This document shows positions 15,961-28,701 of a DNA stretch of 64,000 nt, piece after piece. Made by a program: the position numbers and the translations under genes. The DNA comes from Centroberyx gerrardi (Eukaryota > Chordata > Actinopteri > Beryciformes > Berycidae). The stretch lies in contig NC_136016.1 of the NCBI RefSeq assembly GCF_048128805.1, forward strand, positions 5,594,001 through 5,658,000. The letters run 5' to 3'. The number at the start of each line of letters is the position of its first letter. Within the stretch, counting starts at the first letter, position 1. Below the pieces are notes generated by a model. That model worked only from the letters and a program-made list of their open reading frames with translations, did no database searches and had not been told where the DNA came from.

Positions 15961-18416
15961 TGGGAAGTGCTTAAGAGGAAAGGGTCGTCATGAGGTATTG
16001 GAGGGGGAATACTGAGCAGAAAGCTGTAAGAGAGTGACATGATGAGGTATTGTAGAGGCCAGTGAAGGTAGATTGGTCTCGTCTTAAACACTTGAACCCA
16101 GTTGAATCTGACATCGCTGTTCCAGAACCAGTGTGAATGAAAACAGCACCGCTACAGTGTTCGGATCAGGACCGCCCTTTGTTCCGAGTCAGAAGGCTGC
16201 CCGATGAGGTCAGAGATTGTCACAAGATGTAGTCATTTGCATACTGGCTCACTGATCTGAGAGCAGCTTTGTGAATAAAGAGTCTGAGCTGATCCTTGAT
16301 CCCTGTTCAAAGCCATTAAGCAGATCAAAGTTGAGGCTTTTGACTTTAATGAGATAAAGACACGTTTTCCTCGCAGCTCTGCTATATCTATATCTATAGA
16401 ACTACAGCTTGTGACAAGAGAAAGCAATGAGCAGTTTTTCACAACAGAGCTTCAGCACATACAAGTTCATGCAGATTTATGTCCGGAAATCGCGACGCAC
16501 AAAATGCCCATTCCCCACGCATGATCCAATGCTCTTGACTTTTTTTTTCTCTTCAAATTATTTTGGTAATATTTATGATAAGCCAAAGAAAGGGTAATGG
16601 TTTACTTTTTTTTCTCCTTATTTTTTGGCAAAAACCTAAGAAAATCCGCTCTAGACTTCAAATTTCAAAGCAAAGTTTTCTCCTAAAAATAACATCGTTT
16701 GAGACTTTTATTTTGAAACAACGCCTCTCGCTGTATGTCTTTCATGCTTAGCGTAAAGTATTTTTCTGTTCCTAAAAGGTGGTGAGATGGATACACAACA
16801 TTAACAGCATACAAATACAACACACTGAATAAAAACTAATTATTGTTCAGATTTTTAGCCCTAGGATGTCTCGAGAGATCATAACAGCAATATTCACTCT
16901 GGGACATAATGCAAGAAATTGTGCTACAGCAAAAATTCCACATCACAACATTTTACAATTCTTTTTTTTTTTTTCATGTTTGTTTGTTTTTTGTAAAGCC
17001 AAAGTCAAATTTTCATAAAGATATGTTGGAGCTATTCATCATGCAATTTATAAAATGTTACCGCGTACTTCTTCAATGAGTTTTTTCAGATCGAATTGAA
17101 AATGCTAAATGAGCAATTTTTTTTCGTTTCTTTTCAGACTTGTCGAACATTTCAAAGAAAGGAGAAACTATACAAAAACAGAATTCCGAGCGTGTGTAGA
17201 AAATAGTCTTTAAACCATGAAGTAGATATGTTTGACGTGAAGAACGGGGGTAAAGTAAAGAGACATCAGAAGCCTTCTGTCTGGTCTGAGGCTCAGGAGG
17301 GACATCTTGGTTTGCGGCCAATAGCGGGGAAAATATTCCCTCTAGAAAGCATTGAATCAAAATGAATACTTTACCTCTCGCCATCTGCTGGCCTCGAGCG
17401 CTCCAGCTTTGATATGTACATCTATTGATTCAATTATGTACAGCAGCCAACCAAACATGTTGCACAAACAAGTGGATTTGGCACAGGTTTGCCCCCAAAT
17501 GCCTCGTTACTTAGTGAAGTGAAATCAAACGGAAAAAAAACACAAACAAAGCTACTTTACAAAACCAATAGAAAAAATAGAGTCTGGAGTCTTTTTCGAT
17601 TCAAATAAATACTAGAATTCTCAAAGCATAAAAGGAAAATAAATCCACTTAGTCATCTTTTTGGATTCATACGACACAGTGATATACGCACAGACACACT
17701 CGCACTTTCACATTTTGTTACACATGAGACGTTTAAAACCACCGTTCGCTTGTTTTTTTTTGTCTTTCATGGTATTTCCATGAGCTGTGTTTTTAAGTCG
17801 GCTTCAAAAATACAAATCAGTAGAACTTCTCTTTGTCCCTTGGCTTTGTCGAAAAACGATACCCAGTCTCATCCTGGAAAGATCGCACAGAATCTCTGCC
17901 TCTATTTGCTTTTCTTCGTTTTTTTTTGTTTTTTTTGCTGAAAATATTGCTTTAAGAAATACATTTTGGTCTTCTTTTCAGATGGTTTTTAGTGACGGAA
18001 TCTCGGATGGAAGCAATTTGGAACGTTTCCTCTGGGTTTCATTGAATTGGACGTTCTAACCAGTGGCCCGTTCCGCAGAAACGTAGCCCGATCTTCTTGA
18101 AAAACGTCCCGCTCTTGTGTGAGGAAACCTGACCAAAGACTGTCATGAGGAATGTGTGCATTCTTCAAAGCAATAGGCAAAGACCTTCTGTCTTCTGTCA
18201 GTGCGTACAATAGCCTTCCATTCGTGTGCCGTTCCTTTCCCAAGGTTTGTACAACAGGATACGCTTGTATACTTATTATCTGTGTGTGTGTGTGTGCATG
18301 TGTTGGGTGTGTGTATTTCCGTGCATGCATGTCGACGTGGAGAGTGAGTGGTATAAAAGTGTGCACCAGTGCGTCCGCCGCAGCGTCAAAGCGCCAACGT
18401 CTTTCGTCCGACGTGC
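15961..18416 (-). other. Probable sbk1 3' UTR and spacer
   Basis: AT-rich sequence downstream of the sbk1 stop. Candidate poly(A) signals on the minus strand appear as TTTATT, for example near 16708. No exon of another gene is recognised. The 3' end cannot be fixed from sequence alone. Confidence 0.35.
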
Positions 18417-21400
18417 TCAGACGCAGATCTCGATGGGCGTGGCCACCAGCATGCGGCCCCCCGGCGAGTTGTTCTCCCGCGGCATGCGTTCGTAGCTGTT
18501 GGTGGACGACACGGAGCTGGTGGTGGAGACGGACACGAAGTGGTGGCCGCCGCCGCCGCCGCCGCCCGGCTCCATCATCCCCGCCTTGGTGCCGCCGCTC
18601 CCCCTGTCCACCGCCACGGGAGACAGCGGCGAGAGAGTCTGCTGCTTCATCCGCTCCACCAGCAGCTCCTCGTCCTCCTCCCCGGACGACGACGACGAGA
18701 TGGTGCCGTCCGCCTCTCCCCGGATTCCACCTCCTCCTCCTCCACCTCCGCCTCCACCTCCTCCAACCCGCTCCCGCTCCCGCTCCCTCTCCCCGCCGCC
18801 TCCTCCCGCCGCGCCGTTGCCGTTGTTGTTCTCCACGTCCAGCATCCAGGAGTGGCTGAAGTACCCGAACACCTCTTTGACGGAGCAGCGGCGGTCCTGC
18901 TCCACGGAGAGCAGCCGACGGAACATGCGGAGGGCCTGCTCGGTGAAGCGGCGCCACTGGGACGGCACGGCGTTCGTCCTCCGCCTCTGCCAGCGGATGA
19001 ACTCCTGGTAGAAGGAGTCGGAGGGCAGCGCCTTCTCCCAGGGGAAGTTGCCGGTCAGCATGCAGAAGAGCAGCACGCCGAAGGCCCACACGTCCGTGCT
19101 GTAGTCCACGCAGAAGCCCTCGTGGCGGGACACGTCGCACAGCTCCGGGGCGGTGTAGGGGATGGTGCCGCTCACCTGGAGGGGAAACACAGCAGGTCAG
19201 CGTCATATGAAGTGCTGCATTCCAACATGAGACATCAAGAGGCGCTTGAGCTGCCGAATGTCCCGTAATGTTCCTCATTAAAGAGCATCTAAACCCCAAA
19301 CCCAAATCTGTGGTGAAGCCTGACATCTAATGGCGAAAAGTAGGGTACTGATTACTGAACTGGCCATCTGCCTTTGGCTGGTCTTTGCTTGCCAGGAGTA
19401 CAATAGGGTAGTGGCATTAGGTGGTGGCATCACCTGGCAAGATCAGCCAATAGCAGAAGGCACTCCAAAATCTACTGTTCACGTATTGTCAGTCAATTTT
19501 TACCAACAATAATCTGATCCTACTTCGTTTTCATTTTATTTACTCACCCTTTTGACCGGGGAGCCGGCTCGGCGGGTCATGCCAAAGTCAGAAAGCTTGA
19601 CCTTGCGACACTCTCGGTCAAAAATGAGGATGTTCTCGGGCTTGATGTCCCGGTGGACCAGCTTCTTACAGTGCAGATAGTCCAGGGCGATGGCTACCTG
19701 GTGCACACAGCGCTTCGCCACGGCCTCAGGAAGACCAACCTGAAGGACGTGAGCAGAGAGAGGTCAGAATCGCGTGCAAAATAATACATGTGTACCAATA
19801 GGAAAGCATGAACACGTCACTATACCTGCTGCTTTTGTTGTAAATTAAAATCAAACACTGCAAATGCCCATGTTAAGCCCAAATCCAAGCCCAATGCCCA
19901 AGTCATTTAGTGTCATATTCAGTCTCTAAGGAATACAGAGAGCTTTTGGGAGATTGGTCTGTTGGTCTTACTTACCCTTTAAGTGACAAGAAAATAGACA
20001 CCAAAATCCCCGGTAGATCGTTCGCTCCATTGCTTTATGCTAATACTGTAGCATACACTATGTTGACTGATAGTAGGCAAATGTAAGAAGACAGTTGTTA
20101 GCGGTTTGCATTATATGGCCTGTGATTCATATATTTAGGAAATGTAATATCATTAGCTCAATATAGCTAATGTAGCCTATTTCATATTCATCCACTGTGC
20201 AGTGATTTTTAGCTGTACACAGTCTCCCATCACCCACCATGTTCATTTTCTATGAAAACAAAACAAGTCTCATAGGAAGGTTATTTTTGTGTCATATTTC
20301 CTGTACATATACATATTTAAAATTACTTACCAATGAATATAGAGCGGTTACAAGTTGTCATTTTCTCCATTTTGAGATAATGCTAGGCTACTATCACTCA
20401 ACACAGTGTATGCTAAAGTGTTAGCATGGAGCACCAGAGCAACTTATCTATCTATCGAGGGACACATGGAGGATTTTGATGTCTGTGTTCTCATTGCTTT
20501 ACAGGTACGTTAACCAGTCTTTCAAAACTTAGTGTATTCCTTTAAAATATTTCTTAAAACGTGAAAAATTCTCCCAGTAGGGTGAGATAATTCCATTTGT
20601 TTACAATACAGCTTAAGGAAGTTTCACATGATTCAGGAAAATTCATTTCAAGTTCATTTGAATTGGAAACAATGAACTTATCTCACCCCATTGGCATATT
20701 TTCTCACTTATTTTTTAAAAGAACAGGTTTTTAGAGACTCAAAAGAACTTGAGATGGATATTTTTGCAGTGAATGGGCTGGTCCGTGACTCAAAATCAAG
20801 GGTGCAGCTGCAACACCGGAGAACAGTAACAGTGATGGCAGTACCTGTGGAGGAATGATGTCGAAGAGATCCCCGGCCAGAGCGTACTCCTGCGCAAACA
20901 CGTAGTACTCGTCCGTCTCGAAGGCAATGCCGAACATGTTGATGATGAAGGGGCAGGGAGACAGGTAGAGAGAGATGCTGTACTCCCGCAGGAAAGACTT
21001 CAGCTTGGTCGTCTTCTTCTTCAGGAACTTCAGGGCCATTTTTGTACCTTTGGGGGGAAACGGGAGAGAAACAATCACGTGTGTGTTGTATATTTATATA
21101 TAAAAGGGATAGTTGCAGTCCTCAGTTCTGATTGGCTGAGTCACAATTGAAGTTGTTATATCGCTGATCACACAACAGTTCATTTAAATATTAATGATAT
21201 TATATTATAATATATAAACACACACTTAAGTGTTTCTAAGCAACCACTTTGTTTAGCTACTGTTCATGAACTATATTGCTATGTGGAAAAATCACATTTG
21301 ATTTACTGATTAAAAATGAAAGATTTCTTCAAGATTTGCATTCTTTTTTATTACAATAGTGCGTTAAAAAGCAATGAGGATGTGATTTGCAGTGATTTTA

Positions 21401-21532
21401 GACCAGCTGAGAGGGTTTACAGGGTACTCCACTTGACCTGCCTCTTAGTTGTTCTATAATCACTGTTAATCACAGCCTTGAGTGGCTCACTAAGTATAAT
21501 TGCTTGTCAGCCTGTGTGTATGCATGTGTGTG

Positions 21533-21578
<46 letters not shown>

Positions 21579-21759
21579 CTCCCTCACCTCTGATCTTGTG
21601 GATGACCAGGTCCACCTTGCCGTAGGTGCCCTTGCCCAGCTCCCTGATCACCTCGTAGTACTTGTTGACCTCCAGCCTCTCCAGGTTCTGGGCTGCGATC
21701 AGCTGCAGCTCGTCCAGGATGTCCATGTTGGCGCGCGACACCAGCGGAGAGGAACTCAT
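18417..21759 (-). CDS. sbk1: sbk1, SH3-binding domain serine/threonine kinase 1
   Basis: Four coding exons (21759-21588, 21047-20845, 19739-19548, 19175-18417) join in frame to 441 residues, close to the usual SBK1 length of about 420. All kinase landmarks are present: glycine loop GKGTYGKV at 42-49, VAIK-type lysine K64 (MALK), helix-C Glu near 79, HRDIKPEN at 154-161, DFG at 176-178 and APE at 198-200. The C-terminal tail has a run of Arg-Glu pairs, then about 13 glycines, and then a serine/acidic stretch. It ends in [11 protein letters not shown], matching the conserved SBK1 C-terminus (ATAIEICV as I recall it). SBK1 is a brain-enriched kinase whose substrates are poorly known. The first donor sits 13 bases from a long CA/TG tract (21529-21575). 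Confidence 0.95.
19361..19462. repeat. Short hairpin-forming inverted repeat in an sbk1 intron
   Basis: GCCATCTGCCTTTGGCTGGT...TTGCCAGG on the left pairs with the reverse complement of CCTGGCAAGATCAGCCAATAGCAGAAGGC on the right, around a loop of about 36 bases. The plus-strand 60-residue ORF spanning it has no other support. Confidence 0.5.
20515..20785. repeat. Second copy of the 15600-15960 repeat, in an sbk1 intron
   Basis: Shares TTTACAATACAG, GAATTGGAAACAATGAACTTATCTCACC, CACTTATTTTTTAAAAGAACA and TTGAGATGGATATTTTTGCAGTG with the first copy. It lies next to the exon at 20845-21047. Confidence 0.45.
21108..21370. repeat. Dispersed repeat, related to 48398-48780
   Basis: Starts GATAGTTGCAGTCCTCAGTT and continues with TTCTGATTGGCTGAGTCAC. 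The other copy reads GGACAGTTGCAATTCTCAGTT and then TGAGTGGCTGAGTCAC. Both later contain GTAGCTACTGTTCA / TTAGCTACTGTTCATGAAC. The family is not identified. Confidence 0.55.
21529..21575. repeat. (TG)n tract flanking the first sbk1 coding exon
   Basis: A dinucleotide run ending 13 bases from the exon edge at 21588. In the transcript it is a CA-rich stretch just downstream of the splice donor, a position where CA repeats can affect donor use through hnRNP L. Confidence 0.9.
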
Positions 21760-21864
21760 GCCGGGGACTGGTTCGGGGGACAGACCCGGGGGGGGGGAAC
21801 AGACCGAGGGGGGGGGGGATGGACGCTCAGGCGGGACAAGAGCAGCGGCTAACAGCTGGTGTCA
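21760..21864 (-). other. sbk1: sbk1 5' UTR part of the first coding exon
   Basis: On the minus strand the sequence CCTCGTCTGCAG precedes 21864 and forms a good acceptor, so the first coding exon probably begins at 21864 with about 105 untranslated bases. These include a run of C on the minus strand (G-runs at 21789-21820 on the plus strand). Confidence 0.5.
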
Positions 21865-21962
21865 CTGCAGACGAGGAAACAAGAAGCAAGAACTTGTTTA
21901 AATGAAGTGAGTATATTGATGAAGAAAAACTGAAGTAGTAGTTATATTACTACTATTACTGC

Positions 21963-22333
21963 TAGGGATGGGACGATATATGGAAATTCAATATATCGCG
22001 ATACAAAAATGTGTCAATACTTATCGTGGGGTAGAAAAGTGAATCGCGATATTAGCTCCATTTTATTCGTCTGTAGTAATCACAAATGAGACGCTTGACC
22101 ATCACAAAAGCTCTCCATTGAAATTATATATTTGCACTTTGTAGTGACATTTTTAAATTGTTTACATTCTAGCAAGCCAATGGCATCGCTAGAAAGAAAT
22201 AAACATAATTCTGCATAGACAGACTTTGTCATTGAACTTTTATTTATTACATCGTATCGTGGTTTTATTGAATCATGAACTCCATGTCGCGTATCGAATC
22301 ATATTGTGAGATAAACATATTGTCCCATCACTA
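21963..22333. mobile_element. hAT-like non-autonomous element, copy 1
   Basis: Begins TAGGGATGGGACGATAT and ends ATTGTCCCATCACTA, an imperfect inverse of the start. The interior (ATTCAATATATCGCGATAC, TTAGCTCCATTTTATTC, TTTACATTCTAGCAAGCCA) matches the copy at 32563-32873. It lies in the sbk1 5' intron. No transposase ORF. Confidence 0.75.
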
Positions 22334-22860
22334 CTTCTACTAATACTACTATATAATCATAACAAAATAGTTTTAATTTAAATTATTTAAATTATTTATC
22401 ATTATAAAAGTATAAATTATCATTATTCTTAGTAGTAGTGGTATATATATACAGTATATAAATAATGTCTATATAAATGTGAATATATATAAATAATGAT
22501 ATATATCTATATATATCATGTATGTATATGATGACGTTTATCAATAATAATACATTATTATTATTACATTGTTATTATTAAGATAAATAGAAAATGTAAT
22601 AAATAAGTCCATACATACATAAATGAATACATTTAGAAATAAAAATAATAAAATGCCTAAGGGCCAAAGCACAGCATAATTTAAACAAGAATAAAAAACA
22701 AAGTACAGACTAGAGTTCATAGTAAGAGCAGGTATGGATTCATTTTTGCCCCAATGACTATTCCATTTTTATTTCATAGTTGGAACAAGTCTACTGTATA
22801 AAGATACTGTATTTTGCTGCATGGACACACACAAACACACACAATGCACAAAATCCATAT
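22334..22860. other. AT-rich low-complexity part of the sbk1 5' intron
   Basis: Runs of TA, TAA and ATT words with no gene signal. Part of the roughly 6.8 kb stretch between the sbk1 coding exons and the candidate promoter. Confidence 0.5.
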
Positions 22861-22877
22861 CCACATACAGTCAATAT

Positions 22878-22925
<48 letters not shown>

Positions 22926-23095
22926 TTCCCTTCAGTGTTGAAGGGCGTCGATGGACAACAAGCCTCTGATGTTCATTTGTTAAGAACAGAGTCTGCTGCG
23001 CTCCTCTGTGATGTGCTAGTCATTGAAAATGCTAATTATCTCCAGTGGAGGCTGAATCCTAAATGCTAGTAGCTAGGAGGGATGCCAGAGCTGAA

Positions 23096-23135
<40 letters not shown>

Positions 23136-23290
23136 ACACACAATCAGCCAATAACAGCCCTTTCTCCCGAATCCAATCCCTGCTGCAGTGTGATTATTCT
23201 TAGTGATTGGCCTGTTACTTCTTTTTTTTCCCTGACCCTCACTCTATAGATCCAATGCACGTGTGGAGGAGAGAAGAAATATGTGAGCTG

Positions 23291-23330
<40 letters not shown>

Positions 23331-23641
23331 TCACACTCCTTACATAACTTAAAATGCCGAGAAGCAGCCAGCCTCTCTCTGTGAATCTGCCGTTCAGCCG
23401 CCGCTCACAATGAAACCAGTAACACTGGCTGCTGGCGGCCATCTTTATCTGCTCTTATAGTAACACAAGTATGTTGCTCAAGGACACTTGGGCAGGTGAG
23501 GCATCATGGGAGATCGAGCCCCAACCCCATGCTGCCCCATAAAGGCTTGAAAGGAGCAAAATATGTGGATTTCCACCTCGAAAAACGAAACGTCACAGTT
23601 CTGCTTCAACACACAGGAGGTCACCAGCTATGCAGTGAAAT

Positions 23642-23679
<38 letters not shown>

Positions 23680-24040
23680 TAAGTACCTTGTCATCCCCCT
23701 CTACAGGCCTCTGTGTTGCGCTGTGGGAGTGTAATCTTTCTGTGTGAAGCGGATTGACACCAGCAGGTGAGGAGGAATGAGTCAGTTTAGGTGATAAATG
23801 GCAGTGGAGAGAGAGAGAGAGGGGAGATGTCTCTCTCTCTCTCTCTCTCTCTGACTCAAATAAAAGCGTTCACACTCTCGGACACATGCGCTCAAGCATG
23901 TGCGCGCACACACACACACAAAGGCGGTGCTGAGCTGTGCTGTGCTCTGCAGGAGTTGTAAACAGAGAGGGCCATTTGTATCTGTCGAAGATCAGAAGCG
24001 CTTACTTAGCAGCGCCTGATATTGCCATGTATGTCCCTTT

Positions 24041-24088
<48 letters not shown>

Positions 24089-24175
24089 AAGGGAGGTGGG
24101 GGTGGGTGAGTGCACTATGATAATCCGGAATATCTTGTTTGGCTTTGGTATCGAGTTATTAATCATTATTATCAG

Positions 24176-24402
24176 TTAAAGGTGCCACGTTTAGCATTTT
24201 TAAACATAAATATATCATTGTCAAATGAATTGTCCATGGTACTGGTAGCCTCTATCTCACACTAGTGGTATTGTTAGTGCTAGTGTTTCTCAAAATTAAG
24301 ACTACATTACCCATAAACCCCCCTTGCCTCCTGTCAAAAAGAGGATCTTTGCTTGTTATGTCTCAGGTGATGATTTGTTGATGCTACATGTAAGTGATTT
24401 AA
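24176..24402. mobile_element. MITE-like element, TTAAAGGTGC family, copy A
   Basis: Starts TTAAAGGTGCCACGTTTAGC and ends in a diverged inverse, GCTACATGTAAGTGATTTAA. Shares AAATATATCATTGTC with copies B and C. Confidence 0.6.
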
Positions 24403-24781
24403 GGGAAAAAATCATTTTAAAACACTTTTTTTTTCTCTTATATCAACATCTTGACTGTTTTCAACTACAGTGGACATTCTAACTTATATCCAATATCAAC
24501 AATTATTGATTCCGGAAGCTAAAATCCCCATATATGATTATACAGCATTACTTCAGCATTCAGCCCTGGTGTGTGTGTGTATGTGTGTGTGTGTGTGCAT
24601 TATGGAGAACACTCTGTCACTGTATCACACCACAGTGGTATCATCCTCTCCTGGAGCTCAACACACACGTCACACACACTCTCCTCACCACAGCCAGTTT
24701 TGGGAGAAGGATTTTATCAGACTCTGCTCTCAGCTCTGTGTTGGCGGTTCATATACAGATTCACAGGGACCTCTACCTCTT

Positions 24782-24841
<60 letters not shown>

Positions 24842-24971
24842 TGTGTGTGTGTTTACCACAAAGAGAGTTGCATCTGTATTTATATAGAAGCAGCATTAGA
24901 CTCATAGCCGGATGAGTCATCAGGTCAGAGCCAATGTCGGCTGCCAATGTGGAGAGGAAGCTTGATACCCC

Positions 24972-25035
<64 letters not shown>

Positions 25036-25300
25036 CGTGAGCGCGTGCTGCGTCACATAAGCTCTCAGCGTTAACAAGCAACTCGATGCGCAAATAGATG
25101 CAGGACAGACGTTTCACATCTTTGGGAGAAACAACCGCAGAGCGAGTGATTGGACAGTAGGCCTGGCAGCACTGGAATCTGATTGGCTGGAGGAATATAG
25201 GAAGTCTGTCACACACCAAATGAGAAGGATAAGGAAGATTGTTGAAGATAGATTTATGATAGGAACCAAAGATTGTCCTTTCAAATGTATTGTAATGCCC

Positions 25301-25577
25301 TTAAAGGTGCCGTGTGTAGCATTTTGAAACATCAATATATCATTGTCGAATTAATTGTGGTACTTTTGTTTACCATAAATTTACTGGTAAACAAATGAGA
25401 CCATGGCGGAGATGATTGGCAGCCTCTGTTTTGTGCCGTAAAGCAATCCAGCAGATTTCCCTCCAAATCAAACCCAGTGTCCCACAGTCTCATTTGTTTA
25501 CAGCAATCATAATAATATCTCAAAATGAATGTGGTGATGATTTCTCAATGTTAAAACGCTACATGTAGGTCCTTTAA
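25301..25577. mobile_element. MITE-like element, TTAAAGGTGC family, copy B
   Basis: Starts TTAAAGGTGCCGTGTGTAGC and ends GCTACATGTAGGTCCTTTAA, a clear terminal inverted repeat of about 20 bases. Contains ATCAATATATCATTGTCGAA. Confidence 0.7.
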
Positions 25578-25669
25578 ATCAAAAATCTTGCGTAACATGT
25601 CTCCCCCTGTCCAATCTCCTCGGCCTGAGAAAGCGATGTTCCGGAAACAGACAGAAAATACACCGTGTT

Positions 25670-25990
25670 CCTCTGAAGTGACCACACATCCATCCGCCCC
25701 CCCTCCCTCCTCCTCCCGCCTCCCCCCTGCACACCGACTCTCGTTACCGTCAGGTTTAACACTCTCCGGGAATTGACAAAAAACAATCCCAGACTGCTTA
25801 TGCAACCGGCGGGCAGAGCTGACCGGCCCGCAAGCCCCGGTAAGCCCCGGGGCAGAAAACCCCCCCTGTCCTCAGACAACTAGAGCGACGGCATCGTCAG
25901 CCGCGAAAACCAAGCGCTCCTCGAAGCCTTTTTTCCATTTCAGCGGCCTTTCAGTTGCCCCGCCGCGAGCCACGAGCGTTATGTAAGGCC
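25670..25990. other. GC-rich island in the sbk1 5' intron
   Basis: C-rich and CG-containing sequence (CCGCCCCCCCTCCC, GCCCCGCCGCGAGCCACGAGC) stands out from AT-rich surroundings. It could be an alternative promoter or enhancer of sbk1. No transcript evidence is available here. Confidence 0.3.
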
Positions 25991-26329
25991 ATGTTAAAGA
26001 ATGCTTGAAGGGGAATAAGGTTTTTATTGGATTGCTGCAAGGTTAAGCGTTCCTGTTGCCCCACTTGAACAACAACAACTAAAAAAAATTGAAGCTATTA
26101 CATTTTCTGCCCATGTAGGTTTTGGCTTCTGGTTCCACAAGGTAAAGCTGTGAGAACAACGGCACGGTCAGAGAGTCGCCGACTGACATGCACAATCAGG
26201 GAGTGTGTGTGTGTGTGTGTGTTAATGCGTTTTCGAGGAGTGGTGTATTAGAGAGAAAAGAAAATAAGAGAGGAAAGAGACACAACACAATCACAAGGGC
26301 TGTTGAGTAACAAAGTACCACCTAGTGTG

Positions 26330-26380
<51 letters not shown>

Positions 26381-27210
26381 GTGTAGTGATTAATCCCTAC
26401 GCACCAATTGAAGCAATACCAATTCAAAGCCTCAGTGTAGCGGCCATATAAATGTATGCTGTTTTCACAAAATCTAATATATAATTCTACATTTTCCATA
26501 CTTTTCATATGCAAACAACCTGCTGAAGCTCCTTTGACCACATCACACCATTGCTCTGTAACTGACCCTGACCTTTGACCCCAGAATCATCATTAGAAAC
26601 CCACTGACGGCCTCAAAATCCATTCAAATATTCTGGGTTTTTATCTACCGTTTTGTTTACAGCAGCGTTACACATTCAAGTCTCTTATTATAGAGCTGAC
26701 TGACAGGTTTAATTCTCTTCCTCTACTTTCTACCATTCACTCCGATCCACATAGGCATGGTGGAGATGACTCAGTAGAAGAAGAACATAACGTCTCCATA
26801 TCCACCTTAAGGCAATGGATTTTCACCACAAGAGCGACGACGAAACGGCCGAGACGAGGCGCCACTCCTACTGCAGACGAGGGCACAGACTGGACCGGGA
26901 CAGATGAGTAATTGTTTATCTTGTCCTATTGGAGTTGTATTCTAATTTGATAAGGGCCAAGAGCAGCCGGGGCGACGACCGTCCACCGCTGTCTGCCGTC
27001 CCACCGAGACGCTGCCGGTGCTGCATGTTGAGTACACAGCGGCTCCAGTCAACACTCTGTGTCTGTGTGACCTACATTGTGATTTGTGACTCATCATGGT
27101 CGAGTGTGTGCGCGCGCGCGAGAGAGAGTGTGCGCGGTTTACGTGCATGCAAATAGCTTAAGCCCCCTTTGATCAGCTGTGTCTCAGTCGCTGCCTATGG
27201 GCTTAACAGG

Positions 27211-27241
<31 letters not shown>

Positions 27242-27798
27242 ACACACACACACACACGCTCAGACATACACAGCCTCCCACAGTGCCTCTGAGCACATTA
27301 AAGGATGGAAGATGATTATTGGAAAGAGGAATCTGGTATGTTGGCCTTAAGGAAAGCTTGTTCCTAGATTTCTCCTGCAAAACAATTACTAATAATTGTG
27401 TTATTACCGAGTTTTTATGATTACAACAGAGCTACATAATGGGTGCCGACAGTTTGGTACAATCCTTTAAATCCCATAAGGAAGAATAAAAACTGTTTGG
27501 GCCAGTGATAGCAGTGAAAAACCTCTTTATCTCTGTTTTCCCCTTATTTCTGTCTGTCTATTTCTATTTGCACTTCACCTTTATTCAATCAGCAGATTCC
27601 AGCCTGGTGGAATGTAAAAGGTCTTCTGAGGGAAGCAGGGATATTGATTAAAACACACAACAACACACAGCAGAGACACGAGGCTGCAACACATGTAAAT
27701 CACTGGTGTTAGCAGTGTGTTGACTGATATAAACACTACGGCTTATTATTATTCCCCATATCGTCATGTTGAATCCCACCTGCAGGCCTCTCTCTCTT

Positions 27799-27834
<36 letters not shown>

Positions 27835-28026
27835 CCTCTCTCTCTCTGTGTGTGTCCTCAGTTTCTCCCTGACTGCATTGACTCTGATGAAAATCAATGT
27901 CACTCAGTGTAACAGAGCCCAGAGCTGAGTGACGGGGGAAACGGGGGAAACATGGACGCCCCCACCCCCCCGCTGCAAGCTGCAGATACCTGGCTGTCCC
28001 CAAAATGCAGATGTGTTTGTGTTTGT

Positions 28027-28120
<94 letters not shown>

Positions 28121-28296
28121 CATACAGACATTCTACCCATCTACAGTACATACAGGAAGGACATTATAATTAACTGAGTGGAACAGTTGAATTGAATTGT
28201 TACTGGTTATATATTGCTGTTGTTATTGTTAATTTCACTGATGTTGATTGATTTTTCTTTAATTACCACTAGTCATCTGTACCTCTATATTGCTTT

Positions 28297-28340
<44 letters not shown>

Positions 28341-28701
28341 AAAGGGGGGTTGTGCAGCGATCAATAACACAAAATTCCAGAGAAAACACCCAAACATTTT
28401 TTTTTTTTTGGAACAGAGCAATCTAAAACGGCAATAAGTTGCTAGAGAATTGCTGTTCGCCAGGAGATAAACGGGACTGAGTGTGCAACAGCACCACAAT
28501 AACACCACACACCGCTAAAGGAGCAATCACAGCATTGTTTTCTGTGGAGATGCTGCTGCACAGAATAGGCCTAATCGATCATGCATTGGATACAAGGCAG
28601 CGCAGTGGAACGGCAGCCCCTTCCCAGTCAGCCTAAGTAATTGCAGTGTTATTTTTGCAGGTGGATAAAGCGTCAATCCGCGTATATTCCGCTATACTCA
28701 C

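Larger units (their letters stand above)
22878..28340. repeat. Microsatellite cluster in the sbk1 5' intron
   Basis: At least twelve dinucleotide tracts occur here: GT at 22878-22922, CA at 23099-23131, 23290-23329 and 23641-23676, GT at 24043-24087, 24786-24852 and 24974-25031, compound GT/GA at 26323-26374, CA at 27210-27258, compound CT/CA at 27783-27850, GT then GA at 28029-28113, and GA at 28300-28339. ORFs across them are repeat translations. No conserved coding exon is recognised in this interval. Confidence 0.9.

Noticed and set aside
17989..19326. 445-residue minus-strand ORF over sbk1
   Set aside because: It is a second frame of the GC-rich last sbk1 exon; the correct frame ends in the conserved SBK1 C-terminus.
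19330..19512. 60-residue ORF with a signal-peptide-like start
   Set aside because: It overlaps a hairpin repeat in an sbk1 intron, has no acceptor or promoter context, and no recognisable family.
26815..26907. 30-codon plus-strand ORF rich in charged residues
   Set aside because: Too short to support. It also shares CTGCAGACGAGG with the sbk1 5' acceptor, which I could not distinguish from chance.
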